64,000 nucleotides of DNA, taken from assembly GCA_963772225.1 (NCBI GenBank), contig CAVYWD010000003.1:186001-250000 (forward strand), read 5' to 3'. Below, one piece after another: positions 18,112-25,571 of this stretch. Both the position numbers and the translations under genes were made by a program. The DNA comes from CAVYWD01 sp963772225. GTDB lineage: Bacteria; Myxococcota; Myxococcia; Myxococcales; UBA5297. Below the pieces are notes generated by a model. It was not told where the DNA came from and made no database searches. It saw nothing but the letters and a program-made list of their open reading frames with translations. Positions within the stretch are counted from its first letter, which is position 1, and each line of letters begins with the position of its first letter.

Positions 18112-20010
18112 ATGCTGTCTGCAGATTCCGTTCTTTCGCCCGACGACCGCCGCGCCGCGCTGGCCCTGGCGCAGGCGCTCATTCCGGGCAGCTCGCGCAT
18201 CCCCGCGGCCGATGACGCGTTGGTGGCCGAAGTCGAGCGACTCCTTCGGGAGATCTCCCCCTGGTTGGTCCGGCCCTGGGCTGTGGCGCAGCGGGCGCTC
18301 TCCGAGTCCGCTCGGCTGCGGACCGGCCGGCCCCTCTGGGCCGCCTCTCCGGCGCAGCGCGAGGAGATCCTGAGGGCCTGGGAGCGCGACGGGGCGCTGC
18401 GGTTGCCGCTCTCGCTGGTTTCGCTCGTCTACAAGATGGTGCACTTCGACTCGGAGCGCGCGGTCCGCGCCATGCGCGAGCGCGAAGAGCCGGCGAAGGC
18501 GATGGAGCAGCCGCGGTGGCTCGCGCAGGTCCAGTCTGCCGAGGCCTGGTCGGCCGATCCGGCCGAGGTGGAGTGCGACGCGGTCGTGGTGGGGACCGGG
18601 GCGGGCGGCGCGGTGGTGGGGCGCGAGCTCGCGGCCCGCGGTTTCGCGGTCGTCTTCCTCGAGCAGGGCGAGCACCACCGCCGGGACGCGTTCGACGGAA
18701 GCTCCATCGGCGCCATGCGGCGCTTCTACGGCATCACCGCCTCGTTCGGGAACGCGGTCATGCCCATCATGCAGGGCCAATTGGTGGGCGGCTCGACAGC
18801 GGTGAACGGCGGGACGAGCTTTCGCACGCCCCCGTGGATCCTCGACCGCTGGTGCGAAGAGCTGGGCACCGACGCCTTCGCCCCCGAGCGCATGGAGCCC
18901 CTGTTCGACCGGGTGGAGACGGTGACGCGCGTCGCGCCGGCGAAGCAGCCGGAGATAGGCCCCATCGAGCAGGTGTTCAAGCGAGGCTGCGAGGCGCTGG
19001 GCTGGAGCCACTTCCCGGTGCGGCGCAACGTCGAGGGCTGCACCGGCAACAACTTCTGCGACTTCGGCTGCCCCACCGACGCCAAGCGCAGCGCGAACCT
19101 CTCGTACATCCCCATGGCGCTGGAGCGAGGGGCGGTGCTTTACACCGAGCTGCGCGCCGACAAGGTCCGCTTCGAGGGCCGGCGGGCCGTGGGCGTGGAG
19201 GCGGTCTCCAGGGCGGGCTTTCGGCTCCGCGTGCGCGCGCGGGCGGTGGTGCTCGCCGGAGGCGCTTTGTCCACGCCGCTCCTCTTGCTCAAGCAGGGCC
19301 TGTGCAATCAGAGCGGGCAGGTGGGGAAGAACCTCTCGCTCCACCCGAGCTCCGGCGTCGGAGCGCTGGTGGACGACGAGGTCCGCGGTTGGGAGCACAT
19401 CCCCCAGGGATACGGCTGCGACCAGTTTCTGCGCGAGGGCAGGCTCCTCATCGCCTCGCTCCCGGACGTCAACGTCGCGGCGCAGCTCTTCACCTGCGGC
19501 GGCCGGCGGCTCATGGAGGCGCTCGACTCGCTCGCGCACTTCGCCTACGCCGGGTTCTTGCTCCGAGACTCGAAGCCGAGCGGCCGGGTCTGGCGCGAGG
19601 TCTCGGGCCGGCCGGTCGTGCAGTACTTCTTCTCCCGGGAAGATCGCGCGGCCCTCCACGAATCCATGATGCAGGGCATCGACCTGCTCGTCGCCGCGGG
19701 CGCGAAGCGGCTCTACCCGTCTATCCACTCGACCCCCGTCCTCGAGCTCGAGGACGTCGAGCGCTTCCGCCGCTCTCGACCGGCGCCCGCCGACTACGCG
19801 CTCGTCAGCTACCACCCGCTCGGCACCTGCCGGATGGGCAAGGACCCGAAGTCGAGCGTCGTGGGACTCGACCACCAGGCGCACGGCGCGCCCGGGCTCT
19901 ACGTCGTCGACGGGAGCACCGTGCCAGGGCCGCTCGGGGTGAATCCGCAGGTCACCATCATGGCCATGGCCACGCGCGCCGCGGCGTACATCGAGGACGC
20001 GCTGGCGTAA
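18112..20010 (+). CDS. GMC-family alcohol oxidase (long-chain fatty alcohol oxidase-like)
   Basis: FAD-dependent glucose-methanol-choline oxidoreductase of 632 aa. An N-terminal helical domain of about 130 residues (DRRAALALAQALIPG onward) resembles gluconate dehydrogenase subunit 3 and the N-terminal region of fatty-alcohol oxidases. It is followed by the dinucleotide motif VVVGTGAGGAVVG near residue 160, a Cys cluster (CTGNNFCDFGCPTDAK), and the C-terminal GMC signature with catalytic His in SYHPLGTCRMG and the FAD-binding DGSTVPGPLGVNPQ. The Cys cluster and domain order fit long-chain fatty alcohol oxidases best; cholesterol-oxidase-like or cyclitol dehydrogenase activity cannot be excluded. 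It is divergent from the cyclitol operon and could supply an aldehyde or keto substrate to it, which is an inference from position. Confidence 0.85.
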   Translation: MLSADSVLSPDDRRAALALAQALIPGSSRIPAADDALVAEVERLLREISPWLVRPWAVAQRALSESARLRTGRPLWAASPAQREEILRAWERDGALRLPLSLVSLVYKMVHFDSERAVRAMREREEPAKAMEQPRWLAQVQSAEAWSADPAEVECDAVVVGTGAGGAVVGRELAARGFAVVFLEQGEHHRRDAFDGSSIGAMRRFYGITASFGNAVMPIMQGQLVGGSTAVNGGTSFRTPPWILDRWCEELGTDAFAPERMEPLFDRVETVTRVAPAKQPEIGPIEQVFKRGCEALGWSHFPVRRNVEGCTGNNFCDFGCPTDAKRSANLSYIPMALERGAVLYTELRADKVRFEGRRAVGVEAVSRAGFRLRVRARAVVLAGGALSTPLLLLKQGLCNQSGQVGKNLSLHPSSGVGALVDDEVRGWEHIPQGYGCDQFLREGRLLIASLPDVNVAAQLFTCGGRRLMEALDSLAHFAYAGFLLRDSKPSGRVWREVSGRPVVQYFFSREDRAALHESMMQGIDLLVAAGAKRLYPSIHSTPVLELEDVERFRRSRPAPADYALVSYHPLGTCRMGKDPKSSVVGLDHQAHGAPGLYVVDGSTVPGPLGVNPQVTIMAMATRAAAYIEDALA

Positions 20011-20058
20011 AGCGACGTCAGAGTCGGCTGATAGCGTCTCTCCCAAGGGGAGGGGGAG

Positions 20059-20976
20059 ATGCCGTCCATTGCTCATGAGGTGGTCTTGCAGGCGCTCCGA
20101 GAGGAGGGCGTCCTGGCGGCGCTCTTGCGCCGCGCCTGTGGCGTAAGGCTCGGGCCGGTCGCGCTGTCGGACCCGAACTTCTCGGAGGTGAGCCTGACGG
20201 AGTGGCGCGGGGACGCCTTCTTCGTGGCGGGCGATCCGCAGCGGCCCAGGCGGTGGCTGATCCTGGAGCTGCAGGCGTCGATCGACCGCGAGAAGCTGCG
20301 CACCATCCCGCTCAGCCTGGAGCTCGCGCGGGATCGCTTCCGCGCGCCGGGGGACGTGGTGCTGGTGACGGTCGGCGCGAAGGTCGCGCGGTGGTTCGAC
20401 CGTCACCCGTTTCGCCACGAGGGGCCGCTGGGGACCAGGCGGACGCTGTCCGTGATTCGGGTGGACCTGGCGCGGATGCCGGTGGCGAAGCTGCTCGATG
20501 CCCGGACGCCCGCACTCGGGGTGCTGGCGGTGGCCGCGCACACCAAGGACGCTCCTGCGAGGCTGAAGCGCGTGGCGCTCAAGGCGCTCCGGGTGAGCAA
20601 GAGGATGCGCGGCCGGGTGAGCTCGGCCGCCGTGGATGCTATTCTCAACTTGCTCGACGCGAAGCTGCGGCGAGAGATGGAGGCGCAGATGGAGCGCGAG
20701 GGATACCGCACGAGCTGGCTGCAGGAGGCCTACCTGAAGGGGCAGGCAAAGGGCGAAGTCAAGGGAATGGCCAAGGGGAAGGCCCAAGGAAAGGCAGAGG
20801 GTAAGGCAGAGGGCTTTCGCCAGGCGCTGCTCCGCGTCCTCGTCGCCCGGGGGTTGAAGCTCACCGCCCGGTCTCGCAAGCGCATCGAAGCCGAGGTCGA
20901 TGTCCATCGGTTGGAGCGGTGGCATTCGGCTGCATTGACCGCCAAGTCGGTCGCTGAGGTCTTTGCCGACGCTTGA
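20059..20976 (+). CDS. PD-(D/E)XK-type putative transposase/nuclease with DUF4351-like tail
   Basis: A 305-aa protein beginning MPSIAHEVVLQALREEG, with LILELQASIDREKL as a likely D/E-x-K core of the PD-(D/E)XK nuclease fold, as in Rpn-like or so-called putative transposase families common in myxobacteria and cyanobacteria. A Lys/Gly/Ala repeat linker of about 25 residues leads to a tail (FRQALLRVLVARGLKLTARSRKRIEAEVDVHRLERW) resembling DUF4351. Nothing shows that it moves DNA. Two decayed copies of its 3' end follow immediately (to 21395), which points to slippage or repeated recombination here. It starts 48 bases after the GMC gene with GGGGAGGGGGAG as Shine-Dalgarno. Confidence 0.65.
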   Translation: MPSIAHEVVLQALREEGVLAALLRRACGVRLGPVALSDPNFSEVSLTEWRGDAFFVAGDPQRPRRWLILELQASIDREKLRTIPLSLELARDRFRAPGDVVLVTVGAKVARWFDRHPFRHEGPLGTRRTLSVIRVDLARMPVAKLLDARTPALGVLAVAAHTKDAPARLKRVALKALRVSKRMRGRVSSAAVDAILNLLDAKLRREMEAQMEREGYRTSWLQEAYLKGQAKGEVKGMAKGKAQGKAEGKAEGFRQALLRVLVARGLKLTARSRKRIEAEVDVHRLERWHSAALTAKSVAEVFADA

Positions 20977-21395
20977 GGTCGCGCGACTGGCCGCCACGGC
21001 TGTCGCGGTGAGTTGGAGGCGCCCATGGAGCGCGAGGGATACCGCACGAGCTGGCTGCAGGAGGCATTCCTGAAGGGGAAGGCAAACGGCGAGGCGAGGG
21101 GCGAAGCCGTAGGAAGGGCAAAAGGGTTTCGCAAGGCCCTGCTTCAGGTGCTCGTGGCTCGAGGGCTGAAGTTGACGGCCCAGGATCGAAAGCGCATCGA
21201 CGCCGAAGCGGATGCTCAGCGCTTGGGCAGCTGGCATGCCGCCGCTTTGACCGCCAAGTCGGTCGCGGAAGTTTTTGCCGACGCTTGAGGTCGGATGACT
21301 GTGCCGGGGCTGTCGCGGTGAGCTGGAGGCGCCCATGGAGCGCGAGGGCTATCGCACGAGCTGGCTGCAGGAGGCCTTCCTGAATGGGGAGGCTT
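20668..21395 (+). repeat. Tandem decaying copies of the 3' end of the preceding gene
   Basis: Three direct copies of a segment encoding MEREGYRTSWLQEA start near 20694, 21025 and 21333. The first belongs to the gene at 20059. The second runs to a matching end (VAEVFADA, stop at 21286-21288). The third is cut off near 21390, where the sequence switches to an hsdR relic. The spacers between copies are also alike (GAGGTCG, GGCTGTCGCGGTGAG, TGGAGGCGCCCATGGAG). The unit is about 310 bases. Confidence 0.75.
21013..21288 (+). pseudogene. Second copy of the DUF4351-like tail
   Basis: An open frame of 91 codons starting with TTG. It encodes MEREGYRTSWLQEA, a shortened Lys/Gly-rich linker, and a tail FRKALLQVLVARGLKLTAQDRKRID ending VAEVFADA, parallel to the tail of the gene at 20059. 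The nuclease-like N-terminal domain is missing. It is best seen as a duplicated gene end, although an expressed small protein cannot be ruled out. Confidence 0.6.
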
Positions 21396-22060
21396 CAGCG
21401 GCGACGAGCCCATCGACGAGGACGCCCAGCCGCTCGACATCCCAATCCACGCCTTCGATGTGATCGTCGCCGACGAGTGCCACCGGGGCTACACCGCCGC
21501 CAAGCAGTCGGTGTGGCGCAGCATGCTCGACCACTTCGACGCGGTGAAGATAGGCCTGGCCGCGCTACCTCGTGGACTACGACGTGGTGACCGTCCGCTT
21601 CACGGTCTTCGATTGCTCCGACGGCACCCTGCTCGTCTATTTCAAGGTCGCCACGGGCATCACCGCCGAGCCACCGAACCAGCCGACCCGTGGAGATCGA
21701 CGAGTTCATCCAGGACATCCGGGATAACCGCGACCGAGACTTCAATTTCCGGTGCCTCATCAAGCGGCTCCACCGCATCGACAAGCAGATGTCCGGCGAG
21801 GCCCGCCCCCACTTCGCGGCCCACCTCCCCGACGGCGATGTGGCGCGGTACGCGCGAGGGCTCGAAGGGGCGCTCAAGGCGAACTTCGTTGGCGCGATGA
21901 GGACGAGTTCCAGAAGCTCCTCGTGACCTACCCGCGAGCGCAGCGCGTCTTCTACCAGGCCACCACCGAAGTCCAGGACTCCGTGGACTCGCAGATCCTC
22001 CTGCGTGACGGCGACGGCGAGGAGTACAGTACGAGCCCGCGAGCGCGCTGCTGGAACGCG
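21391..22060 (+). pseudogene. hsdR relic (type I restriction enzyme R subunit)
   Basis: Pieces of a type I restriction endonuclease subunit R are readable in shifting frames. From 21391 comes AFDVIVADECHRGYTAAKQSVWRSMLDHFDAVKIGLAA, with the DEAD-box motif II as DECH. From about 21566 comes YLVDYDVVTVRFTVFD. From 21691 comes VEIDEFIQDIRDNRDRDFNFRCLIKRLHRIDKQMSGEAR, and from about 21898 comes DEFQKLLVTYPRAQRVFYQATTEVQDSVDSQILL. The helicase core between the first two pieces and a large part after the second are deleted, and frames differ, so no enzyme can be made. No hsdM or hsdS remains in the window. The left edge abuts a truncated copy of the upstream tandem repeat. Confidence 0.75.
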
Positions 22061-22162
22061 CGCAGCATGAGTTGCCCGAAGTTCCGACTCGCCGGCGCAA
22101 GGCTGGATTTCGGAGGCCGCCGGTAAACTCGCCCGTCGAACAGCAAGAGCAAGGGGAGGGCC

Positions 22163-23290
22163 ATGACCACAAGGGAGTTCTTCACCAACCCGACCGACCA
22201 GTCGCGGGTAAAGGTCGAGATCGTCACCAAGTATTTCCGGGCGTGGGCGAACGTCATGGTGCCCACCGTCCAGAACAAGCGTGGCATGTCGCTTGGCTAT
22301 GTGGACCTGTACTCCGGCCCTGGCCAATACGATGACGGCACCAAGTCCACCCCGGCCTTGATCATCGAGGAGGCGATCCGCGACGAGAGCCTTCGGGGGC
22401 TTCTCATGACCCGGTTCAACGACGTGAAGGCGGAGAACATCACGAGGTTGAAAGGCGTGCTTTCAGGGCTTCCCGGATTTGGCACGCTGAAGCACCAGCC
22501 GCGATTGGGTTCGGAGGAGGTCACGGACAAGTTCGCTGAGATCTACGAGAAGACGCGGCTCCCGCCAACGCTTTTCTTCCTCGATCCATGGGGCTACCGA
22601 GGGCTTTCTCTTCGTCTCATTCGGGCGTGTACGCGTCCCTTCGGCTGCGACTGCATCTTCTTCTTCAACTATAAGAGGGTGAACGCTGGCCTGGAGAACG
22701 ACCTGTTCGCCGAGCACATGGACGCCATCTTCGGGATCGAGCGAGCCGTCCGATTGCGCTCAAGGCTCGACGGCTTGAGCCCGAAGATGCGCGAGCAGAC
22801 CATCGTCGCCGAGCTTCTCGCGGCGTTGAAGGAGGAGTGCGGGAGGTTCGCGCTCCAGTTTCCGTTCTCCACCGATACGGGGACGCAGACGAGCCACTAC
22901 CTGATGTTCGTGAGCAAGGGCAAAAAGGCCTACGACATCATGAAGGAGATCATGGCTCGGAGGAGCTCGTCGCACCCTCAAGGAGTGCCCAGCCTGTGCT
23001 TCAACCCTCGGGAGCTGAAGCAGGCGCAGCTACTGCTCGACAAGCCGCTCGACCGGCTGGAAGCGGCATTGCTTGAGGTCTTCGCGGGTCGTCAATTGAC
23101 CGTCGAGCAGGTGTTCACCGAGCACAATGTCGGGACGAACTACCTCCTCTCGAATTACAAAGAGGTGCTCCGGCAGTTGGAGGAGAAGGGCGCGGTGGAA
23201 GCATCGCCCATTGCCGAAACCCGCCCGAAGCTGGCAGGAGACAAGGTGTCTATGGCGGATGACGTGATCATCACGTTCCCGAAGGCGTAG
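22163..23290 (+). CDS. tcmP: Three-Cys-motif partner protein TcmP
   Basis: A 375-aa protein matching the TcmP family, which is defined by its pairing with a three-Cys-motif protein and has no established activity. Recognisable parts are LGYVDLYSGPGQYDDG near the N-terminus, FFLDPWGYRGLSLRLI in the middle and FNYKRVN. GGPG and DPWG-type motifs suggest a methyltransferase-like Rossmann fold, but I cannot prove this. The C-terminal third looks like a winged helix. It starts after GGGGAGG and is followed 16 bases later by its partner gene. It sits beside an hsdR relic, in a position typical of defence or nucleic-acid-modifying accessory genes. Codon use looks slightly less GC-biased than in flanking genes. 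Confidence 0.85.
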   Translation: MTTREFFTNPTDQSRVKVEIVTKYFRAWANVMVPTVQNKRGMSLGYVDLYSGPGQYDDGTKSTPALIIEEAIRDESLRGLLMTRFNDVKAENITRLKGVLSGLPGFGTLKHQPRLGSEEVTDKFAEIYEKTRLPPTLFFLDPWGYRGLSLRLIRACTRPFGCDCIFFFNYKRVNAGLENDLFAEHMDAIFGIERAVRLRSRLDGLSPKMREQTIVAELLAALKEECGRFALQFPFSTDTGTQTSHYLMFVSKGKKAYDIMKEIMARRSSSHPQGVPSLCFNPRELKQAQLLLDKPLDRLEAALLEVFAGRQLTVEQVFTEHNVGTNYLLSNYKEVLRQLEEKGAVEASPIAETRPKLAGDKVSMADDVIITFPKA

Positions 23291-23306
23291 ACCCAACGAG
23301 GCCAAG

Positions 23307-24164
23307 ATGTCCGACAGCAGCACGATCGAGTGGACCGACGCCACGTGGAACCCCGTTCGTGGATGCACGAAGGTGTCGCCCGGATGCAAGCACTGCTACG
23401 CGCAGACCTTCGCCGAGCGATTTCGCGGAGTGCCGGGGCATCCCTACGAGCGGGGATTCGACCTTCGACTCGCCCCCGACAAGCTCGCTGAGCCGATTCG
23501 ATGGCGGCGACCAAGGATGGTCTTCGTCAACTCGATGAGCGACCTCTTCCACGAGGCCGTTCCCGACGAGTACATCGTTGCGGTCGCCAGGGTGATGGAA
23601 CTGTCGAAATGGCACGTCTTCCAAGTCCTGACGAAGCGTGCCGACCGGATGGCTCACCTGCTCAAGACCAAGCTGCGCTCCGCTGCTGACGCGTCGCACA
23701 TCTGGTGGGGCGTCAGTGTAGAGGACCGGAAGCACGGGCTTCCTCGACTCGGCCTGCTTCGCTCGACGACGGCCAGGGTGAGGTTCCTCTCGGTGGAGCC
23801 GCTTCTTGAGGATCTTGGCGCGCTCAAGGTGAAGGGCATCGATTGGGTCATCGTGGGTGGAGAGAGCGGGCCCGGTGCTCGGGCGATGGAAGAACGTTGG
23901 GTCACGAGCATCCAGCAGGAGTGCAAGGCCGAGCGTGTTCCGTTCTTCTTCAAGCAATGGGGCGGATTCCCGAAGAAGAAGGCCGGTCGTCTCTTGGCCG
24001 GGCGCACCTTCGACGAGATGCCGCCACGTCCCAAGGCGGTCGTCCCGTCCGCGTTGGCGTACCAGTCGGTTATGACGGAGGCGACTCGCTTGGAGGCAGA
24101 GTGGAATATGCGACCAACGAATCTCCGCGAAGCGAAGCCGCTACGTCGGGCGCTGTCAGGGTAA
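23307..24164 (+). CDS. Three-Cys-motif (DUF5131/Gp37-Gp68-like) protein
   Basis: Partner of TcmP (285 aa). The N-terminus IEWTDATWNPVRGC leads into CX6CX2C (Cys20, Cys27, Cys30), a cluster-binding motif related to but spaced differently from the radical-SAM CX3CX2C. Further family marks are VFVNSMSDLFHE, VFQVLTKRADRM, IWWGVSVED, VRFLSVEPLLEDL and WVIVGGESGPGAR. The family includes mycobacteriophage Gp37/Gp68-like proteins and DUF5131. A role as a radical-type nucleic-acid-modifying enzyme working with TcmP is predicted but unproven. The two genes form a two-gene operon and are followed by a 545-base stretch without genes. Confidence 0.85.
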   Translation: MSDSSTIEWTDATWNPVRGCTKVSPGCKHCYAQTFAERFRGVPGHPYERGFDLRLAPDKLAEPIRWRRPRMVFVNSMSDLFHEAVPDEYIVAVARVMELSKWHVFQVLTKRADRMAHLLKTKLRSAADASHIWWGVSVEDRKHGLPRLGLLRSTTARVRFLSVEPLLEDLGALKVKGIDWVIVGGESGPGARAMEERWVTSIQQECKAERVPFFFKQWGGFPKKKAGRLLAGRTFDEMPPRPKAVVPSALAYQSVMTEATRLEAEWNMRPTNLREAKPLRRALSG

Positions 24165-24709
24165 ATGAGTGGGCGCCGCGGGCGCCGCGAGCTCAATTGC
24201 GAACGCCGCCGAGCGGAGGCCTGCGCGGCAACTCTTGACCAGCAGTGCAAGAGGGCGAGACAGTGCGTTCGCTTCTCCCCGCGCCCTGCTTCGAGAGACT
24301 TCGTCCACCCCGAGGCAAGCCCTGGCTTCGAACCCGACGAGCCTTGCCCAACCCCCTCCCTCGGCGCCGCCCAGCGCGACCGGGTCTCGGCGCCGGGCGA
24401 CGCCCAAAGCCGAGACCACCGCGAACCCAACAGATCGCCGCGCGCACGTCCCCGTTACCCCGCGCCAATCTCCAGACCACCCGAAACACGAAATTTTCGT
24501 GTTCGGGAGGTCTCAACTCCGGTCGGAACACGAACTTTTCGAAAATTTCCGGTCTCCAGACCGGCAAGCGTGTGGACCGTTCGTGATCAGGAGCGCCCGA
24601 GTCCGTCCCGCGCACGACGCGCTCCAGTTCCGCCGCTTCACACCTCAGGCGCTCACCTTCCGCGCCGCAACCGGCGCGGTTTCCACGCAGCACAAGGAGG
24701 AGGAATCCC
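24165..24709. other. Intergenic stretch with clustered inverted repeats
   Basis: No convincing coding sequence was found. The stretch contains the A/T-rich inverted repeats listed separately at 24482-24564 and ends with a strong Shine-Dalgarno (AAGGAGGAGG) for the gene at 24710. The drop in GC around 24480-24550 is the sharpest in this part of the window. Confidence 0.4.
24482..24564. repeat. Cluster of three inverted repeats (CACGAA motifs)
   Basis: The segment 24486-24502 has arms ACACGAAA and TTTCGTGT around one T. A second ACACGAA follows near 24529, with TTTTCGAAAA at 24537-24546. At 24549-24564 is CCGGTCTCCAGACCGG, with 7-base perfect arms around CC. The repeated ACACGAA and ATTTTCG motifs in both orientations suggest protein-binding sites or a dispersed repeat rather than a terminator. 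They lie about 145 bases before the next gene. Confidence 0.5.
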
Positions 24710-25528
24710 ATGGCCAAGCCGAAGAAGCCCGCACCGCGCAGCGTTCCGAAGAGCCTCGACCCAACCCCCGAGATGCCGATCGGCTCCCAAGCCGACTACG
24801 AGGCCTTCCTGCCGCTCGCGCGTGACCTCGCCGCAAGCGAGGTCGTCCCCATGCGCGCCAATCTCGCATTGGCGCTCCAGAACGTCCAGGTGGGAGTCTC
24901 CGCGGTGATGGCGGAACAGGCCCGGCTCGAGAAGCTGCCGGAGACCCGCAGCAGCGAGCTCGCGGAGCTGCCGAGGCTGGTGCTGGCGACCCTCTTCGCC
25001 GACACCCAGATCGAGCGCACCGCGCCCGCCTCCGAGCTTCAAAGCCTGCTCGCGCGCGGGAGCGCGCTCCGGTCGCTCTTGCTCAAGACGGCGGAGAGCC
25101 TCGCGGCGGCGGGGCTCCTCCCTGCCGCTGCCGTCGCCAAGATCCACGCAGGGAAGGGGAAGCTCGACTCGGCCCGGGACTGCGTGGAGCTCGCCGCGCT
25201 CTTCGGCAAGAACGCCGCCGCGCTGCGCGGCAAGTCGCCGGTCACCGCGGCCCAGATCAAGGAGGCGGCGGAGGTCGGCACCCAGCTTCTGACGTTGCTG
25301 AAGCCCAGCCGCGCGCGCCGCACCAAGCCGGGAGCATCGGCAGCGACCTCGGACCGCGATCGCCTCTGGACCCTGGTGCTCGCGCGCCACGACGCCCTCT
25401 GGCGCGCGGGGGCCTATCTCTTCGGCCGCGATGTCGACGAGAAGGTGCCGCTGCTCCAGGCAAGGCGCCTGCTGAAGCCGAAGAAGGCGCCGCCGGCGCC
25501 TGCGCTCTCCGTGGCGAAGGCGTCCTAA
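24710..25528 (+). CDS. Hypothetical helical protein
   Basis: I do not recognise this 272-aa protein. It is Ala/Leu-rich with long predicted helices and no signal peptide or membrane segment. It starts with a basic stretch (MAKPKKPAPRSVPKSL) and ends with a Lys/Pro/Ala tail. The central segment RDCVELAALFGKNAAALRGKSPVTAAQIKEAAEVGTQLLTLLKP looks like an all-helical domain. AAGGAGGAGG before the ATG indicates strong translation initiation. Similar proteins, as I recall, occur in myxobacteria without a known role. The neighbour on the right is on the opposite strand, so it is probably a single-gene transcript preceded by the inverted-repeat cluster. Confidence 0.7.
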   Translation: MAKPKKPAPRSVPKSLDPTPEMPIGSQADYEAFLPLARDLAASEVVPMRANLALALQNVQVGVSAVMAEQARLEKLPETRSSELAELPRLVLATLFADTQIERTAPASELQSLLARGSALRSLLLKTAESLAAAGLLPAAAVAKIHAGKGKLDSARDCVELAALFGKNAAALRGKSPVTAAQIKEAAEVGTQLLTLLKPSRARRTKPGASAATSDRDRLWTLVLARHDALWRAGAYLFGRDVDEKVPLLQARRLLKPKKAPPAPALSVAKAS

Positions 25529-25571
25529 AGCAGCCGACGCCTTCGGCAGCGGCGCCAGCACGCGAAGCCTG

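Noticed and set aside
18058..21336. 1092-codon minus-strand open frame opposite GMC and the nuclease-like gene
   Set aside because: Long antisense frame in a 70% GC sequence; both plus-strand genes have clear family motifs.
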